64,000 bases of DNA from Clostridia bacterium (GCA_017387685.1 JAFOEU010000010.1:1-64000), one strand, 5' to 3'. Positions 42,231-51,168 are shown, counted from the first letter of the stretch. Notes: generated from the letters alone by a model not told the origin. Numbers and translations: made by a program.

Positions 42231-43520
42231 ATGAAAAATTCTAAAATCATAATTATTGCCGCGTCGCTTGTACTCGCGGCGGCGCTTGCCCTTTGCGGCT
42301 GTGTTTACCTTATTGGCGACGTAACCGATGAAACTCGGGGGTATGACCCCGACGAAATGACCCTTCCGAGTGTTATCGAGGAAACGCCCTCGGCTCAATC
42401 CGAATTGCAGAAGAAATTCGGCGCTTACGGACGTGAAGAGACGGGAGAGCGAGGAGAGCGCATCTTTCGTCTTTTCACCGAGGAGCAGATCGAGGAGTCG
42501 CTGACACTTCGCAAAAATGGCGAACGTCGTATGCTGACCTACGAGGAGATCCTTTTTCTTATCAACGATTCGATCAGAATGTATTTTGAGTATGACAAGA
42601 TAATCATTACCGATTTTATATGTCACACGCACGATAAAGTTCCGACGAGCGCGCTCGACTACGATATGAAGCTGGGTAATAACCGATATCGCAGATGCGA
42701 GGTTTATACCTACGAATATATCGACTTGATCCCCTACCACGGCGATTATTCGGATAAGAGCAGCTATGCCGATGCCCTTGCGACCTACCGCAAGATGATA
42801 GAGGACATCCAAACGATTATCTTCGAGAGATTGCGCATCCACGATACGGGAAGCGACAGCTATTGCCTGCTCAGCCCATTGAACGAAAACGATTACCCTC
42901 GCCTTTATGGCATCCTGCTTGACGGCGGCAATATCTCCGATGCGGAAAAATACGAAACCGTGCTGAATAATACGATCAAGCAATCAATGACGAATAAGGA
43001 GCTTGTAGCCGCAGAGGACAAATATCCGCTTGTGCGGATGACCGAGCAGTACGAGCCGAAGTTGAGCAAGCCTCAGATTTCGATTTATTATATCTCTGCG
43101 GACGAGGAGAGCAAAGAAAAGCTCTACCCGACCGAGCAGCTTGAAGCTCTCCACCCCGACGGAAAAGTAACCTTGAGCGGAAAGGCTGCTGACGGTAGGG
43201 AGATCACCTTTGAATTCGACAGATGGAATTGGCGCGTGGTATATACAGAGAAGTATATGGAATCCGTAACTGTCATTGAGGGACGTTATACGATTCCGAA
43301 GGTTAATTCTGTCGACGCGGACTTTCTTTCTCTGTCTTTGGGTAACGAAAGGCTAAATAACGAAAGGCTATATATGGTATTTGACGGCGATTACGTCATG
43401 ATCTACCAAAGCAACCCCGCTTTACCTAAAAATGAAGAGAAGCCTGAGCCGATCAAAGTGGAGGTCACGAGCTTTTACGGTGAAAAGGTAAGCTCGATGG
43501 AGTTGTTCCATGAAAAATAA
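42231..43520 (+). CDS. lipoprotein-like exported protein of unknown function
   Basis: A 429-residue protein with a signal peptide whose end ALALCGC could act as a lipobox (Cys about residue 24 or 22). The exported part is mixed alpha/beta with no family that I recognise (TFEFDRWNWRVVYTEKY, RLFTEEQIEESLTLRKNGE). It stands behind the repeat-bearing promoter at 42154 and overlaps the pilin-like gene by 11 bases, so the two are translated together. It is a likely output of the two-component system. Confidence 0.7.
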   Translation: MKNSKIIIIAASLVLAAALALCGCVYLIGDVTDETRGYDPDEMTLPSVIEETPSAQSELQKKFGAYGREETGERGERIFRLFTEEQIEESLTLRKNGERRMLTYEEILFLINDSIRMYFEYDKIIITDFICHTHDKVPTSALDYDMKLGNNRYRRCEVYTYEYIDLIPYHGDYSDKSSYADALATYRKMIEDIQTIIFERLRIHDTGSDSYCLLSPLNENDYPRLYGILLDGGNISDAEKYETVLNNTIKQSMTNKELVAAEDKYPLVRMTEQYEPKLSKPQISIYYISADEESKEKLYPTEQLEALHPDGKVTLSGKAADGREITFEFDRWNWRVVYTEKYMESVTVIEGRYTIPKVNSVDADFLSLSLGNERLNNERLYMVFDGDYVMIYQSNPALPKNEEKPEPIKVEVTSFYGEKVSSMELFHEK

Positions 43521-44487
43521 TAAAGGTTTTACTATAGTAGAGCTCGTGATCGTCATAGCGGTGGTCGCGATACTCGCGGCTGTGCTGATTCCGACGTTCT
43601 CGAGTATCATCAAAAAAGCAAATATCTCTGCCGATATGCAGACAGCGCGGCGAATGGGAGTCATACTGACGGCGGAAAAGCCGATCGGTCCGCGCGAGGC
43701 GGTCGACGCGCTCAAGGCAAACGGCATCGAGCGGCTTGAGCCAAAGACAAAGTATTACAGCTTTTTCTGGATAAAGAGCATCAACGCAGTCGTGCTCACG
43801 TCCGAGGGCGTGCGCCCGATATACCCCGAGGCGCTCGCAACCCGGCCTTTCGATCCCGACGATTGGTTCGATCTGACGAATGAATACGCCAAGACCGAGC
43901 CCGAGACCGAAGCGCCGCCCGAAACGGAAGAGGAAACGACAGCTCCGCCGCCCGAATACGTCACCGTGACATACACCTGCAACAATCCCGAATATATAGC
44001 GCAATCGCTTGAGAGCGTTACGATCAAGTACGGTGGTCCCTGCCGGATTCAGATAAACGTCGCGGCAGGAGGGCAGTATACGATAACCAAGTATATTGTT
44101 TATCAAGACGGTAGGTCGGTTATGAGATCCGATGGAAACGAGCTTGGGACGGGAGTAGGATTTGGAGCTTCTTGGGGCGAATTGGAACACAATATTGAGG
44201 TGTATATCAACGTCGTTGAATACTGCATCATAAACTTCGACGGCGAAGGAATTAAGGCGAATAAGTATAAACATCGCGGCTTACACGTCGAAGCGGGAAC
44301 CGATACCGTCCTCGATGCGGACTTCCTCCGCGAGAACTTCATCCCCGACGGCTGTGAGATAGAGTCGGTCACGGTACAAATGGGCGACGTTACGCTTACC
44401 GACGCCTACGACCCCGCAAAGCAGGAGCTCCGCCTGCAAAACGTAACCGAAAACGTCAATGTAACGTTTGTATTCAAGGAAAAATAA
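43510..44487 (+). CDS. type IV pilin-like (pseudopilin) protein
   Basis: A 325-residue protein with a class III signal: short basic leader MKNNKG/FTIVELVIVIAVVAIL, with Gly before and Glu5 after the expected prepilin peptidase cut. The long exported part contains an acidic Thr/Glu/Pro linker (ETEAPPETEEETTAPPP, about residues 135-151) and a beta-rich C-terminal domain, unusual for a pilin. No pilus ATPase, platform protein or prepilin peptidase is in the window. Co-translated with the lipoprotein upstream. Confidence 0.85.
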   Translation: MKNNKGFTIVELVIVIAVVAILAAVLIPTFSSIIKKANISADMQTARRMGVILTAEKPIGPREAVDALKANGIERLEPKTKYYSFFWIKSINAVVLTSEGVRPIYPEALATRPFDPDDWFDLTNEYAKTEPETEAPPETEEETTAPPPEYVTVTYTCNNPEYIAQSLESVTIKYGGPCRIQINVAAGGQYTITKYIVYQDGRSVMRSDGNELGTGVGFGASWGELEHNIEVYINVVEYCIINFDGEGIKANKYKHRGLHVEAGTDTVLDADFLRENFIPDGCEIESVTVQMGDVTLTDAYDPAKQELRLQNVTENVNVTFVFKEK

Positions 44488-44503
44488 AAGAATTGCAACA
44501 AAA

Positions 44504-44541
44504 AGAAGCTTTTCGCCAAGGGCGAAAAGCTTCTTTTTAAA
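44504..44541 (+). terminator. terminator after the pilin-like gene
   Basis: Stem AGAAGCTTTTCGCC/GGCGAAAAGCTTCT and T run. A near-identical copy sits at 44951-44987, on the other side of the MITE-like element. Confidence 0.88.
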
Positions 44542-44583
44542 CGTATGTATACTATAAATACTAAAATTATTTTTGCGCTTGTC

Positions 44584-44924
44584 TTTTATGCAGTACAGAC
44601 TTCGGTCTCCTCATCCGTCAGCCTTCGGCTGCCACCTTCCCCGCTGGGGAAGGCTTATTGAGAGTTCCGCTTATTATTTCTAAACATCGTGAGATAATTT
44701 TGACATAGAAAACCAATGTTGAACATAAATTGCGCATCTTTTATAGAAACGGTGTTATAAAATTGAAACAAGTGAGAATCCTAAAGATTTGATTTTCAAA
44801 CATTCTCATAAAACTATATCAATATAGCTAATGTTCGCAGTTGCTATATAAGCCTTCCCCAGCGGGGAAGGTGGCAGCCCTTGGGGCTGACGGATGAGGA
44901 GACCGAAGTCTGTACTGCATAAAA
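44584..44924. mobile_element. MITE-like element with ~75-bp terminal inverted repeats
   Basis: The ends, each starting TTTTATGCAGTACAG, are inverted copies of about 75 bp that differ mainly in one small internal hairpin; the arms also contain CTTCCCC/GGGGAAG hairpins. The ~190-bp middle is AT-rich and encodes nothing. No clear target duplication was seen. Non-autonomous elements of this shape are typical of Clostridia genomes. Confidence 0.8.
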
Positions 44925-44950
44925 TAAACGCGCACTTGTTTTAAATAAAA

Positions 44951-44987
44951 AAGAAGCTTTTCGCCAAGGCGAAAAGCTTCCTTTTTT
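44951..44987 (-). terminator. terminator of serS
   Basis: Stem AAGAAGCTTTTCGCC/GGCGAAAAGCTTCC with T/A tracts, near copy of 44504-44541. Confidence 0.85.
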
Positions 44988-45016
44988 CTAGCAACTAGCA
45001 ACTAGTAACCAGCAAC
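44988..45016. repeat. short tandem repeat after serS
   Basis: About four copies of a 7-base unit (CTAGCAA, CTAGCAA, CTAGTAA, CCAGCAA) immediately after the serS stop codon. Confidence 0.7.
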
Positions 45017-46306
45017 TTATTTCTTAGGCACGATCTTTTCCTTGCCGCCCATGTAGGGACGGAGCGCTACGGGGATGTTGATCGAGCCGTCGGCGCAGAG
45101 GTTGTTCTCGCAGAAGGCGATGAGCATTCTGGGAGGTGCTACAACGGTGTTGTTGAGGGTGTGAGCAAAGTACTTGCCCTTTTCCTTCGAATTTACGCGG
45201 ATCTTGAGTCGGCGTGCCTGAGCGTCGCCGAGGTTGGAGCAAGAGCCGACCTCGAAATACTTCTGCTGTCTGGGGGACCAAGCCTCGACGTCGATCGACT
45301 TGACCTTGAGGTCAGCGAGGTCGCCCGAGCAGCACTCGAGGGTACGAACGGGAATATCAAGCGAGCGGAAGAGATCAACGGTGTTCTGCCAGAGCTTGTC
45401 AAACCACATCGGGCTCTCCTCGGGACGGCAGACAACGATCATTTCCTGCTTTTCAAACTGGTGGATACGGTAAACGCCTCTCTCCTCGATGCCGTGTGCA
45501 CCCTTTTCCTTACGGAAGCAGGGGGAGTAGCTGGTGAGAGTGTAAGGGAGTGATTCCTCGGGGTTAATGGTGTCGATGAACTTACCGATCATAGAGTGCT
45601 CGGAGGTACCGATGAGGTAGAGGTCCTCGCCCTCGATCTTGTACATCATCGCATCCATTTCCGCAAAGGACATAACGCCGGTAACGACGTCGGAGCGGAT
45701 CATAAAGGGAGGAATGCAGTAGGTGAATCCGCGGTCGATCATAAAGTCGCGCGCGTAGGAGATAACTGCGGAATGGAGGCGTGCGATATCGCCCATAAGG
45801 TAGTAGAAGCCGTTGCCCGCAACACGGCGTGCGGCGTCAAGGTCGATGCCGTCGAAGGACTCGAAGATGTCGGCGTGGTAGGGAACCTCAAAGTCGGGTG
45901 TTACGGGCTCGCCGTAGCGCTGAACCTCGACGTTTTCGCTGTCGTCCTTACCGATCGGAACGCTGGGATCGATGATGTTGGGGATGGTCATCATGATCTT
46001 CTTGATCTTTTCCTCATATTCGGGCTCGAGAGCTTCAAGCTCTGCAAGACGCTTTGCGCTGTCTGCAACCTTTTGCTTGGTTTCGTTAGCCTCTTCGATC
46101 TTCTTCTGCGCCATAAGCATACCGATCTGCTTGGAGAGACGGTTCTTTTCAGCGCGGAGGTCGTTAGCCTCGCTGATGATGCGGCGGTTTTCCGCGTCGA
46201 GAGCGATGACCTCGTCAACAAGACCGAGCTTGTGGTCCTGGAACTTGTTGCGCATATTCTGCTTAACTATTTCGGGATTTTCTCTGACAAACTTTAAATC
46301 GAGCAT
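45017..46306 (-). CDS. serS: seryl-tRNA synthetase
   Basis: A 429-residue class II synthetase of normal length: N-terminal coiled-coil arm (about residues 30-105), motif 2 (SPCFRKEKGAHGIEERGVYR) and motif 3 (VAPPRMLIAFCE), plus the TSEH serine-binding motif. It charges tRNA-Ser, whose TGA isoacceptor lies at 4254. The promoter is only about 40 bases from the ATG, so no T-box leader fits here, although serS in Bacillota often has one. Confidence 0.97.
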   Translation of the reverse strand: MLDLKFVRENPEIVKQNMRNKFQDHKLGLVDEVIALDAENRRIISEANDLRAEKNRLSKQIGMLMAQKKIEEANETKQKVADSAKRLAELEALEPEYEEKIKKIMMTIPNIIDPSVPIGKDDSENVEVQRYGEPVTPDFEVPYHADIFESFDGIDLDAARRVAGNGFYYLMGDIARLHSAVISYARDFMIDRGFTYCIPPFMIRSDVVTGVMSFAEMDAMMYKIEGEDLYLIGTSEHSMIGKFIDTINPEESLPYTLTSYSPCFRKEKGAHGIEERGVYRIHQFEKQEMIVVCRPEESPMWFDKLWQNTVDLFRSLDIPVRTLECCSGDLADLKVKSIDVEAWSPRQQKYFEVGSCSNLGDAQARRLKIRVNSKEKGKYFAHTLNNTVVAPPRMLIAFCENNLCADGSINIPVALRPYMGGKEKIVPKK

Positions 46307-46347
46307 AATTTTACTTCTCCGTTTGTTTTTTGTTATTATAATAAGAA

Positions 46348-46376
46348 ATTATATCATATATAAGGAAAAAAGTCAA
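46348..46376 (-). promoter_or_regulatory. promoter of serS
   Basis: TTGACT (46371-46376), 17-bp spacer, TATAAT (46348-46353) on the minus strand. Confidence 0.86.
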
Positions 46377-46426
46377 TAATTAAAGGGGAAAAAGTAGCAT
46401 AATTCCTTACCCACACCTAAAAACGA

Positions 46427-46695
46427 AAAGCTTTTGAAGATTCTTAAGAAACTTTTCTCGAAAAGTTTCTTAAGCAGAGCCCGAACACTTGCCTTCGGCA
46501 AGCTGCAAATCCGCTTTGTCGGCTCACGCCTCCATTTCCCTTCGGAAAAACACCGGATCTGCACAGAGCCTCGGACTAATGCGAGACCTTCAGGTCTCGC
46601 CCCCGCGCATCAAAATCACGAAGCTCCGCTTCGGGATTTTGGACTTAACAACTACTTCCCGATTGTAGGGAAGTGGTTGTTAAGTCATTCCTTGG
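46427..46695. repeat. composite dispersed repeat, copy 3
   Basis: Inverse orientation to 461-620. It contains AAGAAACTTTTCTCGAAAAG with its inverse, a GCGAGACCTTCAGGTCTCGC hairpin, an ATCACGAAGC/GCTTCGGGAT hairpin, and AACTACTTCCC/GGGAAGTGGTT followed by AAGTCATTCCTTGG. Compared with 50732-50924 it has ~75 extra bases of hairpins after GCAGAGC. No gene is seen in 46307-46815. Confidence 0.78.
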
Positions 46696-46779
46696 CACAT
46701 ATAAATCGAAAATTATCGAGCCGTAGGCTCGGAAATTCACCTTACTTCTTCACCTTTCACTATTACCTCTTGCCTAAAC

Positions 46780-46804
46780 AAAAAGACCGCCGAAGCGGTC
46801 TTTT
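46780..46804 (-). terminator. terminator of the lipoprotein at 46816
   Basis: Stem AAAAGACCGC/GCGGTCTTTT. Confidence 0.88.
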
Positions 46805-46815
46805 CTGTTATGTTA

Positions 46816-47721
46816 TTACTTAACGAATACGATCTCGTCGAAGATAATGTAGTTATCTGCAGAGTATACGTAACCGTCGGTGTAGCAACGCATGTTCATT
46901 ACGAAGATATCGCCGAAGGTCTCGCCAAGGCCAACCTTGTTGGTTCCATCATAGAAGGTGGTAGCGGGGATGTAGATCCAACCTGCGAAGTTTGCGGGGA
47001 TCTCCATACGGCAAGCGTTTACGTTTCCGGTCTCAACCCACTGACCTGCCATGTAGTAGTAACCGATACCGGTCTTGTCGCCGTTACCGCCGTTGGGACC
47101 CTTTGCACGGTAAGCGTTGTCGTTGATGGTTACGGATGCGCACATGGGCTTCTCGGGATCAACCTGAACGTTGGAGAAGTCAACGTAGAACATAACGCCC
47201 TTAGCGTCGTTGATAACAACGTCCTCAAGGGGAACTACGGTGAACTCGGTACGCTTTGTGCCGCCGTCATCGATAGCGTTAACCTTGGTAGCCTGACCGA
47301 AAATAGCGCCCTCGGTCTCGCCTACGAACTTAACGCTGCCCTGGGAGTTACCCTGGATAACGTAATCGTCAGCGCCGCGGTCGAAGGACATAAGACGGGT
47401 TACGATCTCGTACTGGGAGAGGTCGGGAAGAGCGATGGGCATTACAGCCTTGAGAGCTGCCTGCTGAGCTGCGGAGAGATCTGCGAACTCGATGGGGGTA
47501 GCAACAACCGCCTCGGTGGTCTCGGGAGCGGGAGCTTCGGTGGTCTCTACGGGAGCCTCAGTGGTCTCTACGGGAGCCTCGGTAGCGGGAGCATCGGTAG
47601 CGGGAGCCTGAGTCTGCTCGGGAGCCTTGGTGGTCTCGGGAGCGGGAGCTTCAGTCTTGTTGCAAGCAACTGCGGATACTGCCATGATAAGGCAGAGCAT
47701 GATAGCAAGAATGCGTTTCAT
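46816..47721 (-). CDS. lipoprotein with a repetitive linker
   Basis: A 301-residue lipoprotein: lipobox AVAC (Cys about residue 20), a low-complexity linker of imperfect APVETTE/APATD repeats (about residues 25-70) and a beta-rich C-terminal domain (about 75-301) with many Trp/Tyr/Gly, possibly carbohydrate-binding (GIGYYYMAGQWVETG, FAGWIYIPATTFYDG). No family firmly recognised. Monocistronic with a consensus promoter. Confidence 0.75.
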   Translation of the reverse strand: MKRILAIMLCLIMAVSAVACNKTEAPAPETTKAPEQTQAPATDAPATEAPVETTEAPVETTEAPAPETTEAVVATPIEFADLSAAQQAALKAVMPIALPDLSQYEIVTRLMSFDRGADDYVIQGNSQGSVKFVGETEGAIFGQATKVNAIDDGGTKRTEFTVVPLEDVVINDAKGVMFYVDFSNVQVDPEKPMCASVTINDNAYRAKGPNGGNGDKTGIGYYYMAGQWVETGNVNACRMEIPANFAGWIYIPATTFYDGTNKVGLGETFGDIFVMNMRCYTDGYVYSADNYIIFDEIVFVK

Positions 47722-47759
47722 TTTGGATAAATTCCTCCATATATTTTATTTGATAATAT

Positions 47760-47788
47760 ATTATAGCATTATATTTTTCTTTTGTCAA
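47760..47788 (-). promoter_or_regulatory. promoter of the lipoprotein at 46816
   Basis: TTGACA (47783-47788), 17-bp spacer, TATAAT (47760-47765) on the minus strand. Confidence 0.9.
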
Positions 47789-47822
47789 TAGTTATTGAGC
47801 TTTTTTAAGATAAGGAAAAATA

Positions 47823-47851
47823 TTGACAATTACGTAAAGATATGATATACT
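47823..47851 (+). promoter_or_regulatory. promoter of the leucine-rich repeat lipoprotein
   Basis: TTGACA (47823-47828), 17-bp spacer, TATACT (47846-47851). Confidence 0.87.
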
Positions 47852-47893
47852 AAAATTGGTGAAATATCACTATTAAGAAAAGGAGAACTGACA

Positions 47894-49747
47894 ATGAAAA
47901 GATATTTACGCTTGACTTCGATTCTGCTCGCATTTTTCATAATATTGCCGCTCTCCTCCTGCTTCGATCCGAATTACGATTGGGATCTGCCCGAAAGAGA
48001 TCCCGTTATATTGCCGCCGATATTCGATCTGCCCGAGGTGACACAGGCGATCGAGACCGCTCCTCCCGTAATCACCGAAACGCCCGAGGAGGGGCTAATC
48101 CTCCGTCTTTCGGATGACGGCACGCACTATATTGCCGCGGGATGCCGCGATAAAAACATCGAATCGCTTACCATTCCGAATAAGTATAACGATCTCTACG
48201 TTACCGAGATCGCGGATTACGCCTTTGCGGGGATGAAAAAGCTACGCTACATTTCGATCCCCGACAGCATACTGCACGTCGGCTATAAGGCTTTTGAAGG
48301 ATGCACTTCGCTTGCTTACGTGGAAAATCTTAACGTTCTGTACCTTGGAAACACGAAAAATCAATTTCGCGTAGCGGTCGGATTTAAAAACCAAACGGAT
48401 AGAATTAATATCTCTAACGCGACGGTAGTGATCGCGGACGGCGCGTTTGAAAAATGCAACAAGGTGACACAAATCTATCTTTCCTCAAGGATGCGCACCA
48501 TCGGCGACTACGCCTTCCGCGGCTGTACCGCCCTCGAGAGCTTCGAGTTCGGAAACAGCGTATCCTACATCGGCGAGTCGGCTTTCGCGTCCTGCTCCAA
48601 GCTCTCGAAGATAGAGATCCCCGACTCGGTCAAGGAGATCGGTGCCTCTGCGTTTGAGGGATGCACCGCGCTTCGACAGGCGTCCACGGGAAACGGAGTC
48701 AAGGTCATTGAGAGCAATACCTTTGCGGCTTGTACCACGCTTGAGCAGATCAGCATCGGTGCGGCGGTAAATCATATCAAGGAAATGGCGTTTTTCGGCT
48801 GTAAGTCTCTGCGGGATATTTCTCTGCCCGCCGTTATTCAACACGTTTCCGCGTCAGCGTTCCTCGATTGCCTTGCTCTCAAATATGAAATCTATAAAGG
48901 AGGAAAATACCTTTCCGGCGGGGACAGCGACTATTTTCTTCTTTACGAAGTACCCGACCGCGAGATCACGACCCTCCCCCTGCACCCCGATACCGCAGTT
49001 GTCGCGTACGGACTTTTCGGCTCGCTTGAAAAGCTTTCGACTATTTTAATCGAGGAGAACTACGGCAGCGGTAAGAATATACGCGTTGCAAACAACTGTA
49101 TTTACCGCTTGCATGACTATAACACCGTGGTCATGGGTATGAACCACAGCCGACCGTATGCATCGTCCGGGGAGCTTGTGATCGGTGATTATGCGTTCTA
49201 CGGATGCGACCTGAGCGCTATGGAAAGGCTTGGCAGAAGCGTCGCGGAGATCGGCGACTACGCCTTTGCATATTCCCGCGGCGCGGACTCTATCCGCTTC
49301 TTCTCCGAGGTCAGAAGCATCGGAGAGGGCGCATTTATGAATTGCCATTCGCTTCAATCTATATATTTCAGCGGCACGAAGGTCGAGCGGATAGGCGACC
49401 GCGCATTTTACGGCAGTGCTCTTTCGGGCGAACTGAGCCTCCCCACGGGATTAAAAAAGCTCGGCGCATCCGCATTTGAGGGATGCACCAAGCTTGAAAA
49501 CGTTATTTTGTCCGATACTCTTGTAGAGGTCGGCAACCGCGCGTTTGCGGATTGCACGTCTCTGCGCGGAGTGCAGATCTGCCCGAGTACGGTAAGCGTC
49601 GGCGTTGATATGATGGTCAACACCTCCGCCGGAATTTATTATACGGGAGATTTTGAGTCATGGCTCAAGGTCGCAAACCGCGATGCAATGAAAGCCCTCG
49701 CGCCGTATACCGTATACTGCCGCGACGGTAGCGTTAGTTATAATTGA
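47894..49747 (+). CDS. BspA-like leucine-rich repeat lipoprotein
   Basis: A 617-residue lipoprotein: lipobox LSSC (Cys about residue 23), a short Pro/Thr linker, then about a dozen LRR_5-type repeats of the form I-DYAF-GC-SL--I-IPDSV--IG--AF (for example IGDYAFRGCTALESFEFGNS and IGESAFASCSKLSKIEIPDS). BspA-like proteins mediate surface adhesion in gut bacteria; here that is inference from the fold. A non-repeat insert (about residues 325-400) divides the array. Confidence 0.9.
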   Translation: MKRYLRLTSILLAFFIILPLSSCFDPNYDWDLPERDPVILPPIFDLPEVTQAIETAPPVITETPEEGLILRLSDDGTHYIAAGCRDKNIESLTIPNKYNDLYVTEIADYAFAGMKKLRYISIPDSILHVGYKAFEGCTSLAYVENLNVLYLGNTKNQFRVAVGFKNQTDRINISNATVVIADGAFEKCNKVTQIYLSSRMRTIGDYAFRGCTALESFEFGNSVSYIGESAFASCSKLSKIEIPDSVKEIGASAFEGCTALRQASTGNGVKVIESNTFAACTTLEQISIGAAVNHIKEMAFFGCKSLRDISLPAVIQHVSASAFLDCLALKYEIYKGGKYLSGGDSDYFLLYEVPDREITTLPLHPDTAVVAYGLFGSLEKLSTILIEENYGSGKNIRVANNCIYRLHDYNTVVMGMNHSRPYASSGELVIGDYAFYGCDLSAMERLGRSVAEIGDYAFAYSRGADSIRFFSEVRSIGEGAFMNCHSLQSIYFSGTKVERIGDRAFYGSALSGELSLPTGLKKLGASAFEGCTKLENVILSDTLVEVGNRAFADCTSLRGVQICPSTVSVGVDMMVNTSAGIYYTGDFESWLKVANRDAMKALAPYTVYCRDGSVSYN

Positions 49748-49784
49748 TTAAATACAGCGGGATCACTTCTGAATGCTCGAAAAT

Positions 49785-50006
49785 TCAAAGGTAAACGCTC
49801 TTGGTCATCTCAATTGAGGGCATCGAGAGTCCATTTGTGGTTTCTGACGAGGTAGACGGGATCGTCAAGCAGACTCTCGGGCCACCAAGGCATTGATAGG
49901 GCAGATGATTATCCATATCCGCACAATAGCCGTTGTAGGAACAGGTCGCGGGAAGCAGAGTGAGGATGGAGAGTATAAGCGCGATAAGTCTGATTGGCTT
50001 TTTCAT
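49785..50006 (-). pseudogene. small lipoprotein gene, possibly frameshifted
   Basis: The frame encodes 73 residues: a signal peptide with lipobox LPATC, then CSYNGYCADMDNHLPYQ and a tail of poor protein character. In another frame the same stretch reads MPWWPESLLDDPVYLV and stops at 49810, which looks more protein-like; an indel near 49890 would join the two. The ribosome binding site is poor. It may be a decayed or very short lipoprotein. Confidence 0.4.
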
Positions 50007-50122
50007 TTTAACTGTCCCAAAATTATTTGTTTTTTATCGTATAGCGGAGATATTTGTCAAGAGCTTTTGAAATTTTATCTCCTTTCTTCCTTTTTCTTAC
50101 CTCTTTCCCACCATTTTAGGGG

Positions 50123-50151
50123 TTACATTTCGTCGCAAAATAGATTATAAT
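50123..50151 (+). promoter_or_regulatory. promoter of the MecA-like gene
   Basis: TTACAT (50123-50128), 17-bp spacer, TATAAT (50146-50151). Confidence 0.78.
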
Positions 50152-50181
50152 TATAGTGTAACGAATTTTTGCGAGGTTAAT

Positions 50182-50724
50182 ATGGAACTTATTTTAATAA
50201 GCAATTCGAAGCTCAAGATAATGCTGAGCGCCGAAGATATGAAAAAATACAATATCGAATGCGACGGCGGGAGCGCTCTGCGGCAGGGATTCAAGCCCGT
50301 GCTTGAGAGAGCGCACGACGATTGTGGGTTCGATATAGAAAGCGGACGGCTGCTCGTTCAGGTCTTTCCCTCGCGCGGGGGAGGCTGCGAGATGTTCGTA
50401 ACGCGCGTAGCCCTCACGGGCTCGGACGGAGCGACCGACGCATCGGTCTGCATATTTGACTGTCTTGGGGCAATGATATCGCTGTGCCGCGTTCTCCACA
50501 CACGCGGACTCGGTAAGAAAAGCGAAGCCTACGCCCTCCCCGAGGGATCGTTTGCCCTGATCCTACCCGAATTCGACCGTGACGATAGATTGCCACTTGA
50601 AGCGGCGGTGATAAACGAATTCGGCTACCGTCGCGATTGCGAAAAGATCAAAGGATACATAAAAGAGCACGCCCGAGCGATATTCACGGAAAACGCCGTC
50701 GAACGGCTCGCCGCATTCGCATAA
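50182..50724 (+). CDS. MecA-like adaptor protein
   Basis: A 180-residue protein resembling the clostridial MecA family: N-terminal LILISNSKLKIMLSAEDMKKYNI (about residues 3-25) and an acidic C-terminal domain with FALILPEF. In Bacillus MecA hands substrates to the ClpCP protease; here the family match is by pattern only. The gene has a single promoter and is followed by a dispersed repeat. Confidence 0.68.
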   Translation: MELILISNSKLKIMLSAEDMKKYNIECDGGSALRQGFKPVLERAHDDCGFDIESGRLLVQVFPSRGGGCEMFVTRVALTGSDGATDASVCIFDCLGAMISLCRVLHTRGLGKKSEAYALPEGSFALILPEFDRDDRLPLEAAVINEFGYRRDCEKIKGYIKEHARAIFTENAVERLAAFA

Positions 50725-50731
50725 AAGCCAC

Positions 50732-50924
50732 AAAAGTTTTTGAAGATCCTTAAGAAACTTTTTTCAAAAAGTTTCTTAAGCAGAGCTCGAGACGGAGTCT
50801 CGAACTAATGCGAGACCTTCAGGTCTCGCCACCGCGCTTCAAAATCACGAAGCTCTGCTTCGTGATTTTGGGTTTAACAACCACTTCCCGATTGTAGGGA
50901 AGTGGTTGTTAAGTCATTCCTTGG
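50732..50924. repeat. composite dispersed repeat, copy 4
   Basis: Ordered hairpins: AAGAAACTTTTTTCAAAAAG with its inverse, CGAGAC/GTCTCG, GCGAGACCTTCAGGTCTCGC, ATCACGAAGC/GCTTCGTGAT and AACCACTTCCC/GGGAAGTGGTT, ending AAGTCATTCCTTGG. Nearly identical blocks occur at 46427-46695. Confidence 0.8.
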
Positions 50925-51135
50925 AATCTTGATGAATAATGAAGTCGCTTCGCTAATGAATAATTAAGGTAAAAATCCGCCCTTAATCTCTTTTGGGCGG
51001 CTAAATTTTGCGCGGCGCTGACTGCCCACCCCAACCCCTCCCGCAAGCGGGAGGGGGAAGGGAGCGCGGTCTTTTGTTCCGTGTGCTGAATGTTAATTAT
51101 ATTAATTAATTTCCGCGCTCCGTAAATTAAATAAA
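50925..51135. repeat. mosaic of small palindromes before the glycosylase gene
   Basis: Contains AGTCGCTTCGCT, CCGCCC/GGGCGG (50977-51000) and CCCCTCCCGC/GCGGGAGGGG (51034-51055). No gene is seen. These look like further small dispersed repeats. Confidence 0.5.
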
Positions 51136-51139
51136 ATAC

Positions 51140-51168
51140 TTGACAACCGCGCCTCTGATTGATATAAT
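51140..51168 (+). promoter_or_regulatory. promoter of the uracil-DNA glycosylase gene
   Basis: TTGACA (51140-51145), 17-bp spacer, TATAAT (51163-51168). Confidence 0.9.

Noticed and set aside
42231..44487. Complete type IV pilus or type II secretion locus
   Set aside because: Only one pilin-like protein is present; no ATPase, platform protein or prepilin peptidase is seen.
46307..46426. T-box leader before serS
   Set aside because: A consensus promoter lies about 40 bases before the ATG, leaving no room for a T-box.
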